Assembly: GCA_028564925.1 (NCBI GenBank)
Contig: CM053030.1
Span: forward strand, 407,741,043 to 407,805,042
DNA: 64,000 nt
From: Lithobates sylvaticus
Taxonomy: Eukaryota; Chordata; Amphibia; Anura; Ranidae
Direction: 5' to 3'
Positions 43,783 to 54,628 of the stretch are shown in pieces. The translations under genes and the position numbers were made by a program. Position 1 is the first letter of the stretch. Every line of letters begins with the position of its first letter. The notes under the pieces are model-generated. The model had not been told where the DNA came from and made no database searches. It was given only the letters and a program-made list of their open reading frames with translations.

Positions 43783-44384
43783 GTGTACACCAATCATCCA
43801 TAACTTTGTAGTCATAGACAGGTTAAGTAAATAACAATGATTATCTCATTACAATGGCATCTGAAAGTTGGTGGGTATAAAAGGCAGCAAGTACCATGTC
43901 CATAAAGTTGATGTGTTAAAAACATAAAAAATGGGCATCACAGTTTGTTGTGACCCTTCAGGGTGCCCATGCTTACCTGTGTCAATAGCCAAAAGTTAAC
44001 AATATTCCCTGATGGCAGCGGTATCTTTCAGAAGAATGATGAACCCTACGACATTGCAAAAATGGTTCAAGAATGGTTTGAGCAACACAATAACAAGTTT
44101 GAGATTTTGACTTGCTCTCCAGATCTCAATCCACTTGAGCATCTGTGGGATGTGCTGGAAAAACAAGTCAAATTCATGGATGTGCCACCCTTCAACATAC
44201 AGGACTTAAAGGACCTGCTACTAACGGTGTCGGATACCACAGCATACCTTCAGAGGTCTAGTGGCATCCATGCCTTGTTGGGCCAGGGCTGTTTTGGTAG
44301 CAAAAGGACAGACCCTTTTGGCAGCAAAATGGGGACCTTCTCAACATTGGGTGGGTGATCCTAAAGTTATGGCTGGTCGATGTA
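43783..44384 (+). mobile_element. Internally deleted Tc1-like transposon
   Basis: The left TGTACACCAATCATCCATAA and right TTATGGCTGGTCGATGTA are the inverted ends. Subterminal text (AGGTTAAGTAAATAACAATG, GGGTATAAAAGGCAGCAAG) matches a Tc1 family I know from fish and frogs. The first two thirds of the transposase have been removed by at least two deletions, leaving only the second catalytic block onward. Confidence 0.75.
43963..44358 (+). pseudogene. Tc1-like transposase remnant, C-terminal part
   Basis: The frame reads FPDGSGIFQKNDEPYDIAKM, VQEWFEQHNNKFEIL, SPDLNPLEHLWDVLEKQV and IQDLKDLLLT. The E of SPDLNPLE is present. The second D block, normally FQQDNAPCHKAK, is altered to FQKNDEPYDIAK. 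The C-terminal ...KGGP end is replaced by repeat-like GSKRTDPFGSK. Not functional. Confidence 0.75.
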
Positions 44385-46018
44385 TATCCTCATTGAGAAG
44401 ATTCCCCCCACTACCTGGCTCCATTACAGTGGTTACTGCAACAGGAAGTTGCAGTAAAACATCCCCAGTTGAAATCTACATAGTAGTAGTAAAGGCCTGA
44501 TGAAGGCCCTGACCCTATTCCACACTATCCAATGTAAATATAAAGTGGAAATAACATTTGCCAGCTGCTATAAAAATGAATTAAGCTTATGCTAATTAAC
44601 AATGCCATCTGTATTGCTGTATTTTTTCCAGTGCAGGCTGCTCTATCCCCGCTTTTGTTGAAGCAGGCGCCATCTTGGTTGCGTCTTCGTGCTTACTTCC
44701 CCTTTTACGCATTTCGCTCTCTATAGAGGACTTGTGCTTGCACAAAACAGAAGTGGCCAAGCCTCAGTTTGGATTTAAGGTACATATACAGCAGCAATAG
44801 ACTATCCCAAACACTGTGACATCACTAGTCACATGGGGTTGAAAGGAAGTAAACAGAGACTTGCTGTCTCGAGTTTCTGTGCCAGAAATACATGGTTATG
44901 TCATCCCGACAGGGCTCTTTAAAACTTGGCCTAGCCAGGATGCCATGAATGTGATAGGAACTATGCATGTGCAAATGTGCATCTAAAAAGAAAACATCAA
45001 TAACCTGCACATACATGTGAATGCAAACACATGCATAGAATCAGTACATGTATGTAAACAGCAACTGTGCTGCACATGTGAGGTTCTTCTGAGAACATTG
45101 GAGTGAGAGCAATGTTTCTAGGGCTGTAATGCATGGTTTACTCTAAACTGATAACCTATGAAAAATTTTAGGTACCATTGTTTTTCACCATTTCACGGGC
45201 ACTCACAATTTTGAGACTTGATGTGTTTGGTATCTATTTACTTAACACAACCCCATCTTTTATCTTTTACCAAAACATTGGGTATTGTATTGTGTTTATG
45301 TACACTAAAATCCATTTTAGTATATTATTTTTTGAAAATATGCTTTTGATAAATATCTGTGCAAATATGCAACATAAAACATTGCAACTGTCAGCATTTT
45401 ATTCTACAGGGCCTCTGCTTTCACAAAATATATTCATTAAAAAAATGTGGAAGTAATTTTCTAGCAATACATGTGATAAATGCTGATTTTTACAAGTGTG
45501 TGAAAATTTTAAAAATTGCCCTTGACACAAAGCGGTTAATGGACCTTGTTGTTGTCATGCTGAAAAGATTGTTACACCAGACCTGTCATATTGTGGAGTT
45601 TATGCAGAACAGAGTGTAGAGAGTGTAGTTGCACTTTTACTAGCAAGAAATATGACATCTTAATGAGTCAGGAGTACATCCCTACACTGATGATACTGTA
45701 TTTTTGCTGTTCTTCATCCTTATCTCGGCCCTTTATTCTGAATGTAAAAGTAGATCTGAGGAATAAAATATTATATCTGTTATTAATAGATAAAAAGGGA
45801 CTATCGTGTCTCCCCACTCCTCTCCCCCTTATTTTTCCCATAGTCTGAGAAAAAATTCAATGTATTCATTAAAATCTAAAGAACACTGATACTACTTTAT
45901 AAAAAGTGTAGTGAAAATTAAATATATTTTGCTTCTCTAAGCCACCAATCAGATGCTGGAAAACAAGCTATTTGCATCAATACATTTTTTTTACATTGTA
46001 CTATTTTCTTAGTCTCTC
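44385..46018. other. ~1.6 kb with no recognised feature
   Basis: No convincing exon, RNA gene or transposon end is found. Several 60-90-codon frames at 45170-45850 lack any domain and are AT-rich. Confidence 0.4.
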
Positions 46019-46064
46019 TCTCTCTTTCTATCTATCTATCTATATATATATATCTATAATATAG

Positions 46065-46096
<32 letters not shown>

Positions 46097-46188
46097 TGTA
46101 TATATAGATATATATATATATAGATAGATATAGAGATATATAGATAGATAGATATCTATCTATGTGTATATATATATATCTATATATA
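46019..46188. repeat. Compound (TA)n / (TATC)n / (GATA)n microsatellite
   Basis: TCTATCTATC, ATATATATAT and TAGATAGATA runs alternate over ~170 bp directly before a Tc1 insertion. Confidence 0.9.
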
Positions 46189-47819
46189 CATAGTATCTCA
46201 CAAAAGTGAGTACACCACTCACATTTTTGTAAATATTTTATATCTTTTCATGTGACATTACTGAAGAAATTACACTTTGCTACAATATAAAGTAGTCAGT
46301 GTACAGCTTGTATAACAATGTAAATTTCTGTCCCTACAAATAACTCAACACGCAGCCATTAATGTCTAAATGGCTGGCAACAAAAGTGAGTACACCTGTA
46401 AGTGAAAATGTCCAAATTGGGCCCAAAGTGTTAATATTTTGTGTGACCATCATTAATTTCCAGCACTGCCTTAACCCTCTTGGGCATGGAGTTCACCAGA
46501 GCTTCACAGGTTGCCACTGGAGTCCTCTTCCACTCCTCCATGATGACATCATAGAGCTGGTGGATGTTAGCGACCTTGTGCTCCTCCACTTTCTGTTTGA
46601 GGATGCCCCACAGATGCTCAATAGGGTTTAGGTCTGGAGATGCTTGGCCAGTCCATCACCTTTACCCTCAGCTTCTTTAGCAAGGCTGTGTTCGTCTTGG
46701 AGGTGTGTTTGAGGTCGTTATTATGTTGGAATACTGCCCTGGAGCCCAGTCTCTGATGGGGGGGTTGGGTCATGCTCTGCTTCAGTATGTCACAGTACAT
46801 GTTGGCATTCATGGTTCCCTCAATGAACTGTAGCTTCCCAGTCTCGGCAGCACTCATGCAGGCCCAGACCATGACACTCCCACCACCATGCTTGACTGTA
46901 GGCAAGACGTACTTGTCTTTGTACTCCTCATCTGGTTGCCACTACACACGCTTGACACCATCTGAACCAAATACGTTTAGCTTGGTCTCATCAGACCACA
47001 GGACATGGTTCCAGTAATCAGTGCCCTTAGTCTGCTTGTCTTTAGAAAACTGTTTGCAGGCTTTCTTGTGCATCATTTTTAGAAGAGGCTTCTTTCTGGG
47101 ACAACAGTCACCCAGACCAATTTGATGCAGTGTGCGGCGTATGGTCTGAGCACTGACAGGCTGACCCCCCCACCCTTTCCACCTCTGCAGCAATGCTGGC
47201 AGCACTTATACGTCTATTTCCCACAGAACCTCTGGATATGACGCATAGCATGTGCACTCAACTTCTTTGGTCAAACATGGTGAAGCCTGTTCTGAGTGGA
47301 ACCTGTCCTGTTAAACCGCTGTATGGTCATGGCCACCATGCTTCAGGTCAGTTACAGGGTCTTGGCAATCTTCTTATAGCCTAGGCCATCTTTATGTAGA
47401 GCAACAATTCTTTTTTCAGATCCCCAGAGAGTTCTTTGCCATGAGGTGCCATGTTGAACTTCTAGTGACCAGTATGAGAGAGTGAGAGTAATAACACCAA
47501 ATTTAACACACCTTCTCCCCATTCACACCTGAGACCTTGTAACCCTAATGAGTCACATGACCCAGGGAGGGGAAATGGCTAATCGGGCCCAATTTGGACA
47601 TTTTCTCTTAGGAGTGTACACACTTTTGTTGCCAGCGGTTTAGACATTAATGGCTGTGTGTTGAGTTATTTTTAGGGGACAGCAAATTTACACTGTTATA
47701 TAAGCTGTACACTCACTACTTTACATTGTAGCAAAGTGTAATTTCTTCAGTGTTGTTGAAAAGATATAATAAAATATTTACAAAAATGTGAGGGGTGTAC
47801 TCACATTTGTGAGATACTG
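46189..47819 (-). mobile_element. Full-length but dead Tc1-like transposon
   Basis: The left GTATCTCACAAAAGTGAGTA and right TACTCACATTTGTGAGATAC termini, plus ~200-bp subterminal repeats (CACTTTGCTACAATATAAAG / CTTTACATTGTAGCAAAGTG), give IR/DR architecture. TA-rich microsatellite flanks both sides, consistent with TA targeting. The transposase on the minus strand is broken in several places. Confidence 0.8.
46431..47452 (-). pseudogene. Tc1-like transposase, inactivated
   Basis: It starts MAPHGKELSGDLKK and ends INDGHTKY, the expected span for ~340 codons. Readable blocks: SAQTIRRTLHQIGL, VLWSDETKLNVFG (first D), [15 protein letters not shown], then FQHNNDLKHTSK where [12 protein letters not shown] is usual, so the second catalytic D is N. 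A frameshift just after GDLKK, a stop at VKRV, and another shift before SRPKPY disrupt it. No activity is expected. Confidence 0.8.
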
Positions 47820-47840
47820 TGTATATATATATATATATAT
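47820..47840. repeat. (TA)n microsatellite
   Basis: A short TA run at the right edge of the Tc1 insertion. It is probably one interrupted microsatellite together with 46019-46188. Confidence 0.85.
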
Positions 47841-47872
47841 GGTCTTCAAAAAGTTTCTGCTCTTTTTTTTAT

Positions 47873-48612
47873 TGTAGCCACCCTGGAGGTATGATTATGT
47901 CAGATTTTTGCGTCTCAAAGCGGTACATTGTTTTGCATGGAAATTTGGCATTTTATATTGTAGGCCTTAAATCTGTCCAAACAAGAGTGTAGTAGATATC
48001 CCAGGTATGATAAAGTTTGAAACACAAAATCATAAATTATAATATAATAAATAACTAATTATAAAAAATAATAATATAATAATAATAAAATGAATTTCCT
48101 CACGATTCACTATCGCTGTGTTCTAATTTATTATCGCTGTTTTCTAGCTGGTCTAAAACCACTTTTGACGTAAAGGGACACTTTTTGGTTGCTATGGACA
48201 ATCTCCAGTTTCCAGGCAGAAAGAACAGTATATATATAATATAAAACTGCATGCAGAGCTCTGGACAAAGCACTAGAGACAAAAGGGATGTGAAATGATT
48301 TCATACAGTAATGTAATCTGTAAGATTACAGTGTACTGTATTTGTTATGAATTTTGTACTTTTTGAATTTGCCGCCGGGCTCCACCCCCATGCTTTGCCA
48401 CGCTCGTAGGGAACGGAGCCCGGCACACAGAGGCATTGAGCGGAGGACAGAGCCCGCAGACGCGGCGGGGGGACATCGCAGGATCCTGGGGACAAGGTAA
48501 GTAACCTGCACCAGGATCCTGAGATGCAATCCCGAGTTTGGCTTGGGGTTACCGCTAATGGTACTGGAATTTAACCCCCAGCCAAACTTGGGATTACCGC
48601 TAGGGAGGTTAA
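47873..48612. mobile_element. TTAA element family with GGCGGTA ends, copy 1
   Basis: The left end is decayed (CCACCCTGGAGGTATGATTA). The right end GGGATTACCGCTAGGGAGG then TTAA is clear. It shares long blocks with 57001-57799: TTTTGCATGGAAATTTGGC, AGTTTGAAACACAAAATCAT, CTAGCTGGTCTAAAACCAC, TTTTGGTTGCTATGGACAAT, TCTCCAGTTTCCAGGCAGA and GGACAAGGTAAGTAAC. Non-coding, with a GC-rich 3' third. Confidence 0.65.
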
Positions 48613-48634
48613 TAGAGTTTAAAAAAGAACCCTC

Positions 48635-48635
<1 letters not shown>

Positions 48636-48684
<49 letters not shown>
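48636..48684. repeat. (TA)n followed by T tract
   Basis: A simple repeat right after the TTAA element. Confidence 0.9.
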
Positions 48685-49408
48685 GTGGTCGCTGGTGGTC
48701 AGCGGATAGAATGCTTATTACATTGGTTTACAGATAGCTAAAAGAAAAGAAAATTAGTTTCCGAGGTTTCGTTTGCACACATTTGAGAGGAACAACACTT
48801 AGAACTTTGGAGAGAGATAAGTAAACACTACAGATATATGTGCTTTGCTCAGATTCCATGGTTCAGGTTTACAGCCACTTTAAGCTCATGTGAGGTAAAA
48901 AGGACACTGCATTTCTGGTATTTTTCTGTACTTGCTGAAAATGTTCTTAACCTGAAAACTAAAAACAAATGCAGCCACCACATCTAAGAAGTGGTAGGCT
49001 GCAATGTATTACAGTTTTGTTTTGTGTTTAGAACAGAAAGCGAGAGGATATTGCATGTTAGAGAATCATGCGATAAGAGGTTGTGTCCACCCAGAAGCAT
49101 ATAGCAGAGTCACGCTATCCATAATTAATTACACAGATTTAGGTACCGGTAAGTTAAGTAAACTTTTTGATAGTTGTAGTGTTCCCTGAAGATCATTGGC
49201 AGCCTTCTTATTGATTTTAAACCTTGCCAATAGTTGATCTCTAAAGTAAAACACCATTTGTGTTGTTGACTTCCACGTCAGCTACACAAATAAAAACAGT
49301 TGTAGTATTTTTTGTTGGAGATCCTTATTTGCTCCTGTTCTGTAGATAGGATGATCACTTCATGATCTTGCAGAAATCTTTTAACATAAAACGTTTGAGC
49401 CTCTACAT
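48685..49408. other. Stretch with no recognised feature
   Basis: No gene or transposon end is recognised. Confidence 0.4.
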
Positions 49409-49411
49409 TTA

Positions 49412-49799
49412 GGCCCCTTTCACACTGGGGCGGTGCGGGGCGGCGACGGTAAAGCAGCGCTATATTTAGCGCTGCTTTACCATCGTTTTACCCGCAGTAT
49501 GCGGCCGCTAGCGGGGTGGTTTTAACCCCCGCTAGCGGCCGCAAAAGGGTTAAAAACCTGCGGTTTCCCATTGATTTCAATGGGAAGGAGCGGTATAGGA
49601 GCGGTAAATACACCGCTCCTTCACCGCTCCAAAGATGCTGCTAGCAGGACTTTTGTTGCGGTCCTGCTAGCGCACCGCTCCAGTGTGAAAGCCCGCCGGC
49701 TTTCACACTGGAGTGAATGGGGCCGGTTTTTTCAGGCGGTATACAGGCGCTATTTTTAGCGCTGTACCGCCTGAAAACCGCCCCAGTGTGAAAGGGGCC
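49412..49799. mobile_element. Multi-hairpin GC-rich MITE with TTA target duplication
   Basis: The ends GGCCCCTTTCACACTGGGGC and GCCCCAGTGTGAAAGGGGCC are perfect inverted repeats, flanked by TTA (49409-49411 and 49800-49802). At least four internal hairpins follow in series, for example AAAGCAGCGCTA/TAGCGCTGCTTT, GCGGCCGCTAGCGGGG/CCCCGCTAGCGGCCGC and GGAGCGGT/ACCGCTCC. TTA fits PIF/Harbinger. No protein is encoded. I recognise it as a frequent ranid MITE. Confidence 0.8.
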
Positions 49800-49802
49800 T
49801 TA

Positions 49803-50291
49803 CTGTAATCATATGAACCATCAATGTTTTGCAGTAAGACATGTTGCACTCCAGCAATATTCTTGAGGCCGTGTTCTATTCATTCAACTGTCTATAATTG
49901 GACTTTAAGCTCTTTGCAGACTTCCGGGAGCTGCGGGTCAGTTACAGGAGAATGTAGAATCTAGGGAATGAATACTGCTGTGCTGATTAAAAGGGGGAGC
50001 ATTTTAATATTTGACAGTTATAGAAACTGAGGATAGCTAATGTTGCAGCTGATTGCTGCTTTGTGCGGGATTGTTGCAGGTTAGAAGAGATCAGCAGCAC
50101 TGTCACTATAAAGGTCAACTCCAGATCCCGCTGTTTGTGCATGTGCAGTAGAACCCCATAGACTTCTGTGGCGCTGGGATACAGCTTTGTTGGCAGGTAC
50201 AGAAGTCAGTTGTTTGCCTGTAAAGGTTGGGCAATAAAATATTAGGTTATGGGTCCAATCATTTTTGGCCATGCCATTTTCATATTTTTTA
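49803..50291. other. Stretch with no recognised feature
   Basis: Ordinary sequence; nothing is recognised. Confidence 0.4.
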
Positions 50292-50699
50292 TTAGTGATT
50301 GTAAAGTTTTTTTTGTTGTTAAAATAACAAGCATGTTATACTTACCTGCTCTGTGCAATTGTTTTGCACAGAGCAGCCCTGACCCCCCCTCCCCACCCAC
50401 TCTCCTGGCTCCTCCCCCGTCAAGTGCCCCCATAGCAAGCCACTTGCAATGGGGGCATGCCTTAGTGCTCGCTCCTGAGCACCACCCCCTGCTCTCTCGT
50501 CATTGACAATTGGCTCCCGCTGCTGTATCTGAGCCAATGAGGAGGGAGAGAGCCTCAGCTCTCATGCACATTGCTGAATCGAGTTTGGGCTCAGGTATGT
50601 ATTTTGGGTGCGGGTAGAGGTTTTTTTTTTTTTTTTTTTTACCTTACTGCAAGGTAATTACTAAGGTAATAGACATTCTACCTTTACAACCACACTTAA
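50292..50699 (-). mobile_element. TTAA-type element related to the TTAAAGTGGTTGTAA family
   Basis: The left TTAGTGATTGTAAAG and right CTTTACAACCACACTTAA are imperfect inverted repeats. The interior matches 37870-38285 in reverse complement. A T homopolymer (50622-50640) lies near the right end. No coding content. Confidence 0.55.
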
Positions 50700-51412
50700 C
50701 ATTTTCCGTTGAATCAAAGTCAGTTTTTTTTGTTTTTTTAATATGGAATAAACCATGATAGATGCCAATAATTTGGTTGGTTCCAAGTTATTTCAGAGAA
50801 AATTGTGAGTTATTCTATTTTTTTGCAAGGATACCAACAAATGTATCCACATTTCTATATACACACATTTTGAAACCCACCTTAACTTTCAGGTTAAATC
50901 ATCTAAATACATTCCAGGTGCCTCAAAACCAAAGGTGTTCAAAATCCTACAGTTTGTTTTCTTTAGAGAGCTACTAGGAAAAGTAGTACTAGTAGAAAAG
51001 CCTGTCACCTGCCAGCAGGATGCAGAAACAGACTCTTGCTCTCTGTATGGAAGCAGTGATCTCTTTGCAGAGGTCTGATATACCTCCTACTGAGTCTGAG
51101 CTAGAGCTCTGCAATCTGCAAAGAACATGAGCTTTACTGATTGCTGAGGTATAGGTTTGACTCAGCAGGGGATGTGTCAAACTGCTTTAGACAAACCATT
51201 GCTTTTACATGGAGAGAAAGCGTCTCGGCAGCATGCTGCCATGGGAACATGCTTTTTTGTTCAGGGTGAGGCTGTTTTTGGAAGAAAATTAACTATAAGA
51301 CTGAACACTTTCTGGTGTTTTTCTTTTTTAGCTTTTCTTTTCATTCAGCCGCTCCAAGTTCTCTTCTCCCTAGAACTATAAAATAAAGCAATGGGTTCAC
51401 CCACCTGTCCTC
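50700..51412. other. Stretch with no recognised feature
   Basis: No convincing gene or repeat end is seen. Confidence 0.4.
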
Positions 51413-51547
51413 CAAAAATATATTTTATTGTTAAAAAAAGTGGTAAGTATTATGCTCACAAACCAACAGGTGCATCAAAGCTTGTCATAACATTTTCAAG
51501 TCCTCGATACAATACATCTCATAATGGGACAATGAAAAGTCTAACAG

Positions 51548-51582
51548 GCTAACATGTTTCGAGGGACTTCCCTCTTCCTCAA
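51548..51582 (-). ncRNA. Hammerhead-ribozyme-like motif in the foldback centre
   Basis: On the minus strand: TTGAGGA, one extra A, stem GAGGG/CCCTC with loop AAGT, GAAA, then CATGTTAGCC. The GAAA box is intact; the first box has T where CTGAGGA has C. The spacing equals that at 28496 and in the giant inverted repeat, including the extra base. Confidence 0.35.
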
Positions 51583-51650
51583 GTCCCTCAAAACTCGTTA
51601 GCCTGTCGGATTTTTCATTGTCCCGTTATGAGATGTGATGTATTGATGAC

Positions 51651-52311
51651 TTAAAGTGGATGTAAACCTGATTCATTCAATTTTAGCTGGGCACATATAT
51701 CTCCAGTGTTTTCTTATCTCTCTACAAAGCCCTGAGTCCCGTGGCTTTCTCCTGCTCCGTTCTTCTGTTAACAGCATGATAACTTCTGACAAGTTCTCTG
51801 ACACGTGATAAAACCAGCCTGAAATTTGTGTCAGGGCAGGTGCTAGAAAAAGATTAGCAGACAGCTGGTCAAATCACAGCACAGCTCTGCAAGTCTCAGC
51901 CTATGTGGAGGGGAGGTGTGCCTTTCCTCCAATCAGCTGTCTCACAGTGTATGGCAAGAATCCCCTCCCCCTGCTGGAACAGGAAGAGAAAATTCTAACA
52001 GGACGTGCACTTTCTAAACATTATATAAAGCTGAAGACAGCAGATATACATGTAAAACTTATGTAGGAAGATTTGTTTTAATCTCTGTGTATCATCTGAG
52101 GCTGTTCATTTCTCTGGGAATATGTGAGGGTCTGCATCAGGGGTCTCAAACTGGCAGCCCTCTAGCTGTTGCAAAACCACAAGTCCCATGAGGCCTTGCA
52201 AGGCTGACAGTTACAAGCATGACTCCTTCAGGCAAAGGCACGATGGGACTTGTAGTTCCGCAGCAGCTGGAGGGCCACCAGTTTGAGACCCCTGGTCTAC
52301 ATCCACTTTAA
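51651..52311. mobile_element. TTAA-bounded element inserted in the foldback's right arm
   Basis: The left TTAAAGTGGATGTAAACC and right GGTCTACATCCACTTTAA are inverted repeats with TTAA on both sides. The target arm continues cleanly on either side, confirming an insertion. It contains the hAT MITE at 52138-52294 close to its right end. Non-autonomous. Confidence 0.75.
52138..52294. mobile_element. 157-bp hAT MITE nested in the TTAA element
   Basis: The ends CAGGGGTCTCAAACTGG and CCAGTTTGAGACCCCTG are perfect inverted repeats. Flanks GTCTGCAT (52130-52137) and GTCTACAT (52295-52302) make an 8-bp duplication with one mismatch. The interior continues the hairpin in part (GGCAGCCCTCTAGCTG against CAGCTGGAGGGCC). 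Confidence 0.85.
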
Positions 52312-52402
52312 AGAGGTTATGTTATGACAAGCTTTGATGCACCTGTTCGTTTTTGATTATAATACGTACCACTTTTCTTAACAATGAAATATATTTTTTA
52401 AG

Positions 52403-53732
52403 GAAAAAATTAAACAACGGTGCGCCCTCTGCTTTGTTTTATGGTTTCAGTGTATCCAGACTTTCCCTGTCTTGAGAGGGCAGCAAAGCATGGCATTTCC
52501 ATAAAAGCCAGGACAGGAATATAGACAAGCACTGTCTCTGGGGACCACTTTAAAGCGCAGGAGGTTGCACACTTATTTGTCGGTTTGGATTCTCTTCTTT
52601 CTAGACCTGGTTTTCAGGTGGCTCCATCCCCATACAGGGATTTATGGAGCCACCTTTACATCCGCGCTTCTGCCCGACATGTTCTTCCTTGGAAAGACAT
52701 AGATGGTCGAAAAGCCACTGCTCTTCTCCCTCTTCCTGCAATCTCCTGGTGCCTGGGCTGTCCCTTCTGAAACATCCTCGTAAAACCGGGGCAACAGCGC
52801 TGTAGGACCGGGAGCCGGCGGCAGTGTTTATTAAGAAATGCAAAAAAATTGCCACATATTTAGAAAACTTTATACGAGGGTTAAGTGTAAAACACGTTAA
52901 GCAACATAGTAATTAAAAAAAAAAAAGGGGCATTGAATAATACTTTCAACCGAAAATGCAATTGGGCTTGGGCTTTTTTTTTTAGCTTTCTAGTGTTCTT
53001 AGAAGTGCATTACATCCATAGTATCATGGAACAACCCCTACGTTGATTATAATGGTCTATGACTTGATTGTTCTGAAAGAATATTGCAGGAACTATGTTC
53101 CTAGCCATGGCTTCGAGTCTGCAGCCTTGTTCCGTTGTTTAATGTCTGTTGCCAATCTTCGCCTGATTGCCACTGTTAAATATGTGCCAACAATAGCGTT
53201 TTAGAAAACATTGCGGATTCTTTGCACTTTATACCCTTTTATGGTATTCTGCCAAATTAAGGATTGCTATGCTGCATGTCAATCTACAGCTGAAATATTT
53301 ATTTTCTTAGCTTAGTTGCTCATACAGCTGGGAACTGTTATAAGTATTGCTTTAATCAGGAACATTTGTTGTAGTGAGATATAAAAAACTTATGTACCAG
53401 TCAGCAAATTATCATGACTAATTACTGCCGCCCACATTGGCTAAATAGGGAGGTTAAGGTATTTAATTCTTTTGATGTTTAACAATCTTAAAGAATCTGG
53501 CTTGGCATTGGATTCAAGCTATGGCTTTATGTCATTTTGCGCTCTGAACAGCTTCGCATAAACAGCTGTCGTTTTAATAAGTGACTTTAATAACTGACAA
53601 ATAGTGCACTGATTTTTATGATGTATGGGGTGGTAGTTGTAGCAGACAACGTTGGAACAATTACACCTGTCTCTAGTAGGATATGGTTACTATCAAACCT
53701 CTGTGTGTATACTGTATATCAGAAAATAGATT
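52403..53732. other. Mostly unrecognised sequence
   Basis: GGTGGCTCCATCCCCATACA / GGATTTATGGAGCCACC near 52618 is a small hairpin. The 52430-52850 region resembles text I associate with ranid foldback repeats but ends are unclear. The remainder is unrecognised; no gene is seen. Confidence 0.35.
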
Positions 53733-54148
53733 TTAAAGTATAACTAAAGATAAAACTTTTTTTTAGTTTAGGCTAGAGCGGAGGGGGTTTAGAATGCTTA
53801 TCATTTTTTATTGCTGTCTGTGAACCCATTAAGGAGATTCACCCTCTCTATTTGTCCTGTTTACCAATATAATTGAAAGTGAAAGTAAAAGAAAATCCAA
53901 AATTTTGAGTCATCCCAAGAAAAGTAATAGAGGGGAAATCGTCCAATAGGGACACTAGTTTTGGTGACTTTGAAATTCCCTTGATTTGCAGGACTTTGCT
54001 CTCACTTCCTGTTTGGTTATGGTACAGGAAGTGAAGGGAGATATCCCCAATGGGACACAGAAGGCGAAAAAAAATCTGACGGGTTATAACCCTCCCTTAC
54101 TCTATCCAAAATGAAAAGAAAAATGTTCTGCCTATAGTTCTACTTTAA
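53733..54148. mobile_element. Candidate TTAA-bounded repeat containing a CACTTCCTGT hairpin
   Basis: TTAAAGTATAACTAAAG at the left and CTATAGTTCTACTTTAA at the right are imperfect inverted repeats with TTAA on both sides. Inside, CACTTCCTGTTTGG...TACAGGAAGTG forms a hairpin that recurs at 59330-59355 in a related partial copy. Non-coding. Confidence 0.5.
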
Positions 54149-54504
54149 CATATTCAGGGACATCATGCAAATTACTTTCCCCGTGCTGTACGAGCTGCCA
54201 TCACTGGCCCAGGCAGCTGTGAACACTGCATTGTTAACATCCAATCTGTGTGCAGTTTGCATTGTAACTGCATATCAGGACTGAGAACAAGGATAAGATC
54301 TAGTCCACATATCTGTTTTATTCAATGTCTTCATAACCAGAAACCATATATGATGATTTCTATACTCCACTGCTCATGTAATTGCTGTAGAGACCAAATA
54401 GAGATTGCCGGTAGAAGGCTGCCAATGTGTTAGGCCTGCCCACCCCACACAAATTTAGACATTAAGTTGTGGAAAGCAGAATGCACATTTTAGTGGGATC
54501 CCTT
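54149..54504. other. Stretch with no recognised feature
   Basis: No gene or transposon end is recognised. Confidence 0.4.
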
Positions 54505-54627
54505 AGATTGTAAGCTCTAACGAGCTGGGCCCTCTGATTCCTCCTGTATTAAATTGTATTGTAACTGTACTGCCTGCCCTCATGTTGTACAAACTGTTGG
54601 CACTATTAAATCCTGTATAATAAAAAT
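54505..54627 (+). mobile_element. SINE/LINE 3'-tail-like fragment (TTAGATTGTAAGCTC type)
   Basis: CCTTAGATTGTAAGCTCTAA, then GAGCTGGGCCCTCTGATTCC and the AT-rich end AATCCTGTATAATAAAAAT match, from memory, a widespread vertebrate 3'-tail sequence shared by several old SINEs and LINEs ('TTAGACTGTAAGCTC'). The head region with a tRNA-like promoter is not seen. Confidence 0.4.
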
Positions 54628-54628
54628 A

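Larger units (their letters stand above)
51413..52402. repeat. Foldback element with hammerhead-like centre and nested insertions
   Basis: The left arm AAAATATATTTTATTGTTAA, CAGGTGCATCAAAGCTTGTC, ACATCTCATAATGGGACAAT is mirrored by ATTGTCCCGTTATGAGATGT, then (after an inserted 661-bp element) GACAAGCTTTGATGCACCTG and TTAACAATGAAATATATTTT. Without the insertion the foldback is about 330 bp. The centre (51541-51600) holds the hammerhead-like hairpin. No coding content. Confidence 0.8.

Noticed and set aside
46019-47840. Large TA-rich tract as a possible matrix-attachment or origin element
   Set aside because: It is a simple microsatellite interrupted by a Tc1 insertion; nothing beyond composition supports another role.
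54505-54627. Possible complete SINE with a tRNA promoter
   Set aside because: Only the 3' tail-like part is seen; no A box or B box upstream.
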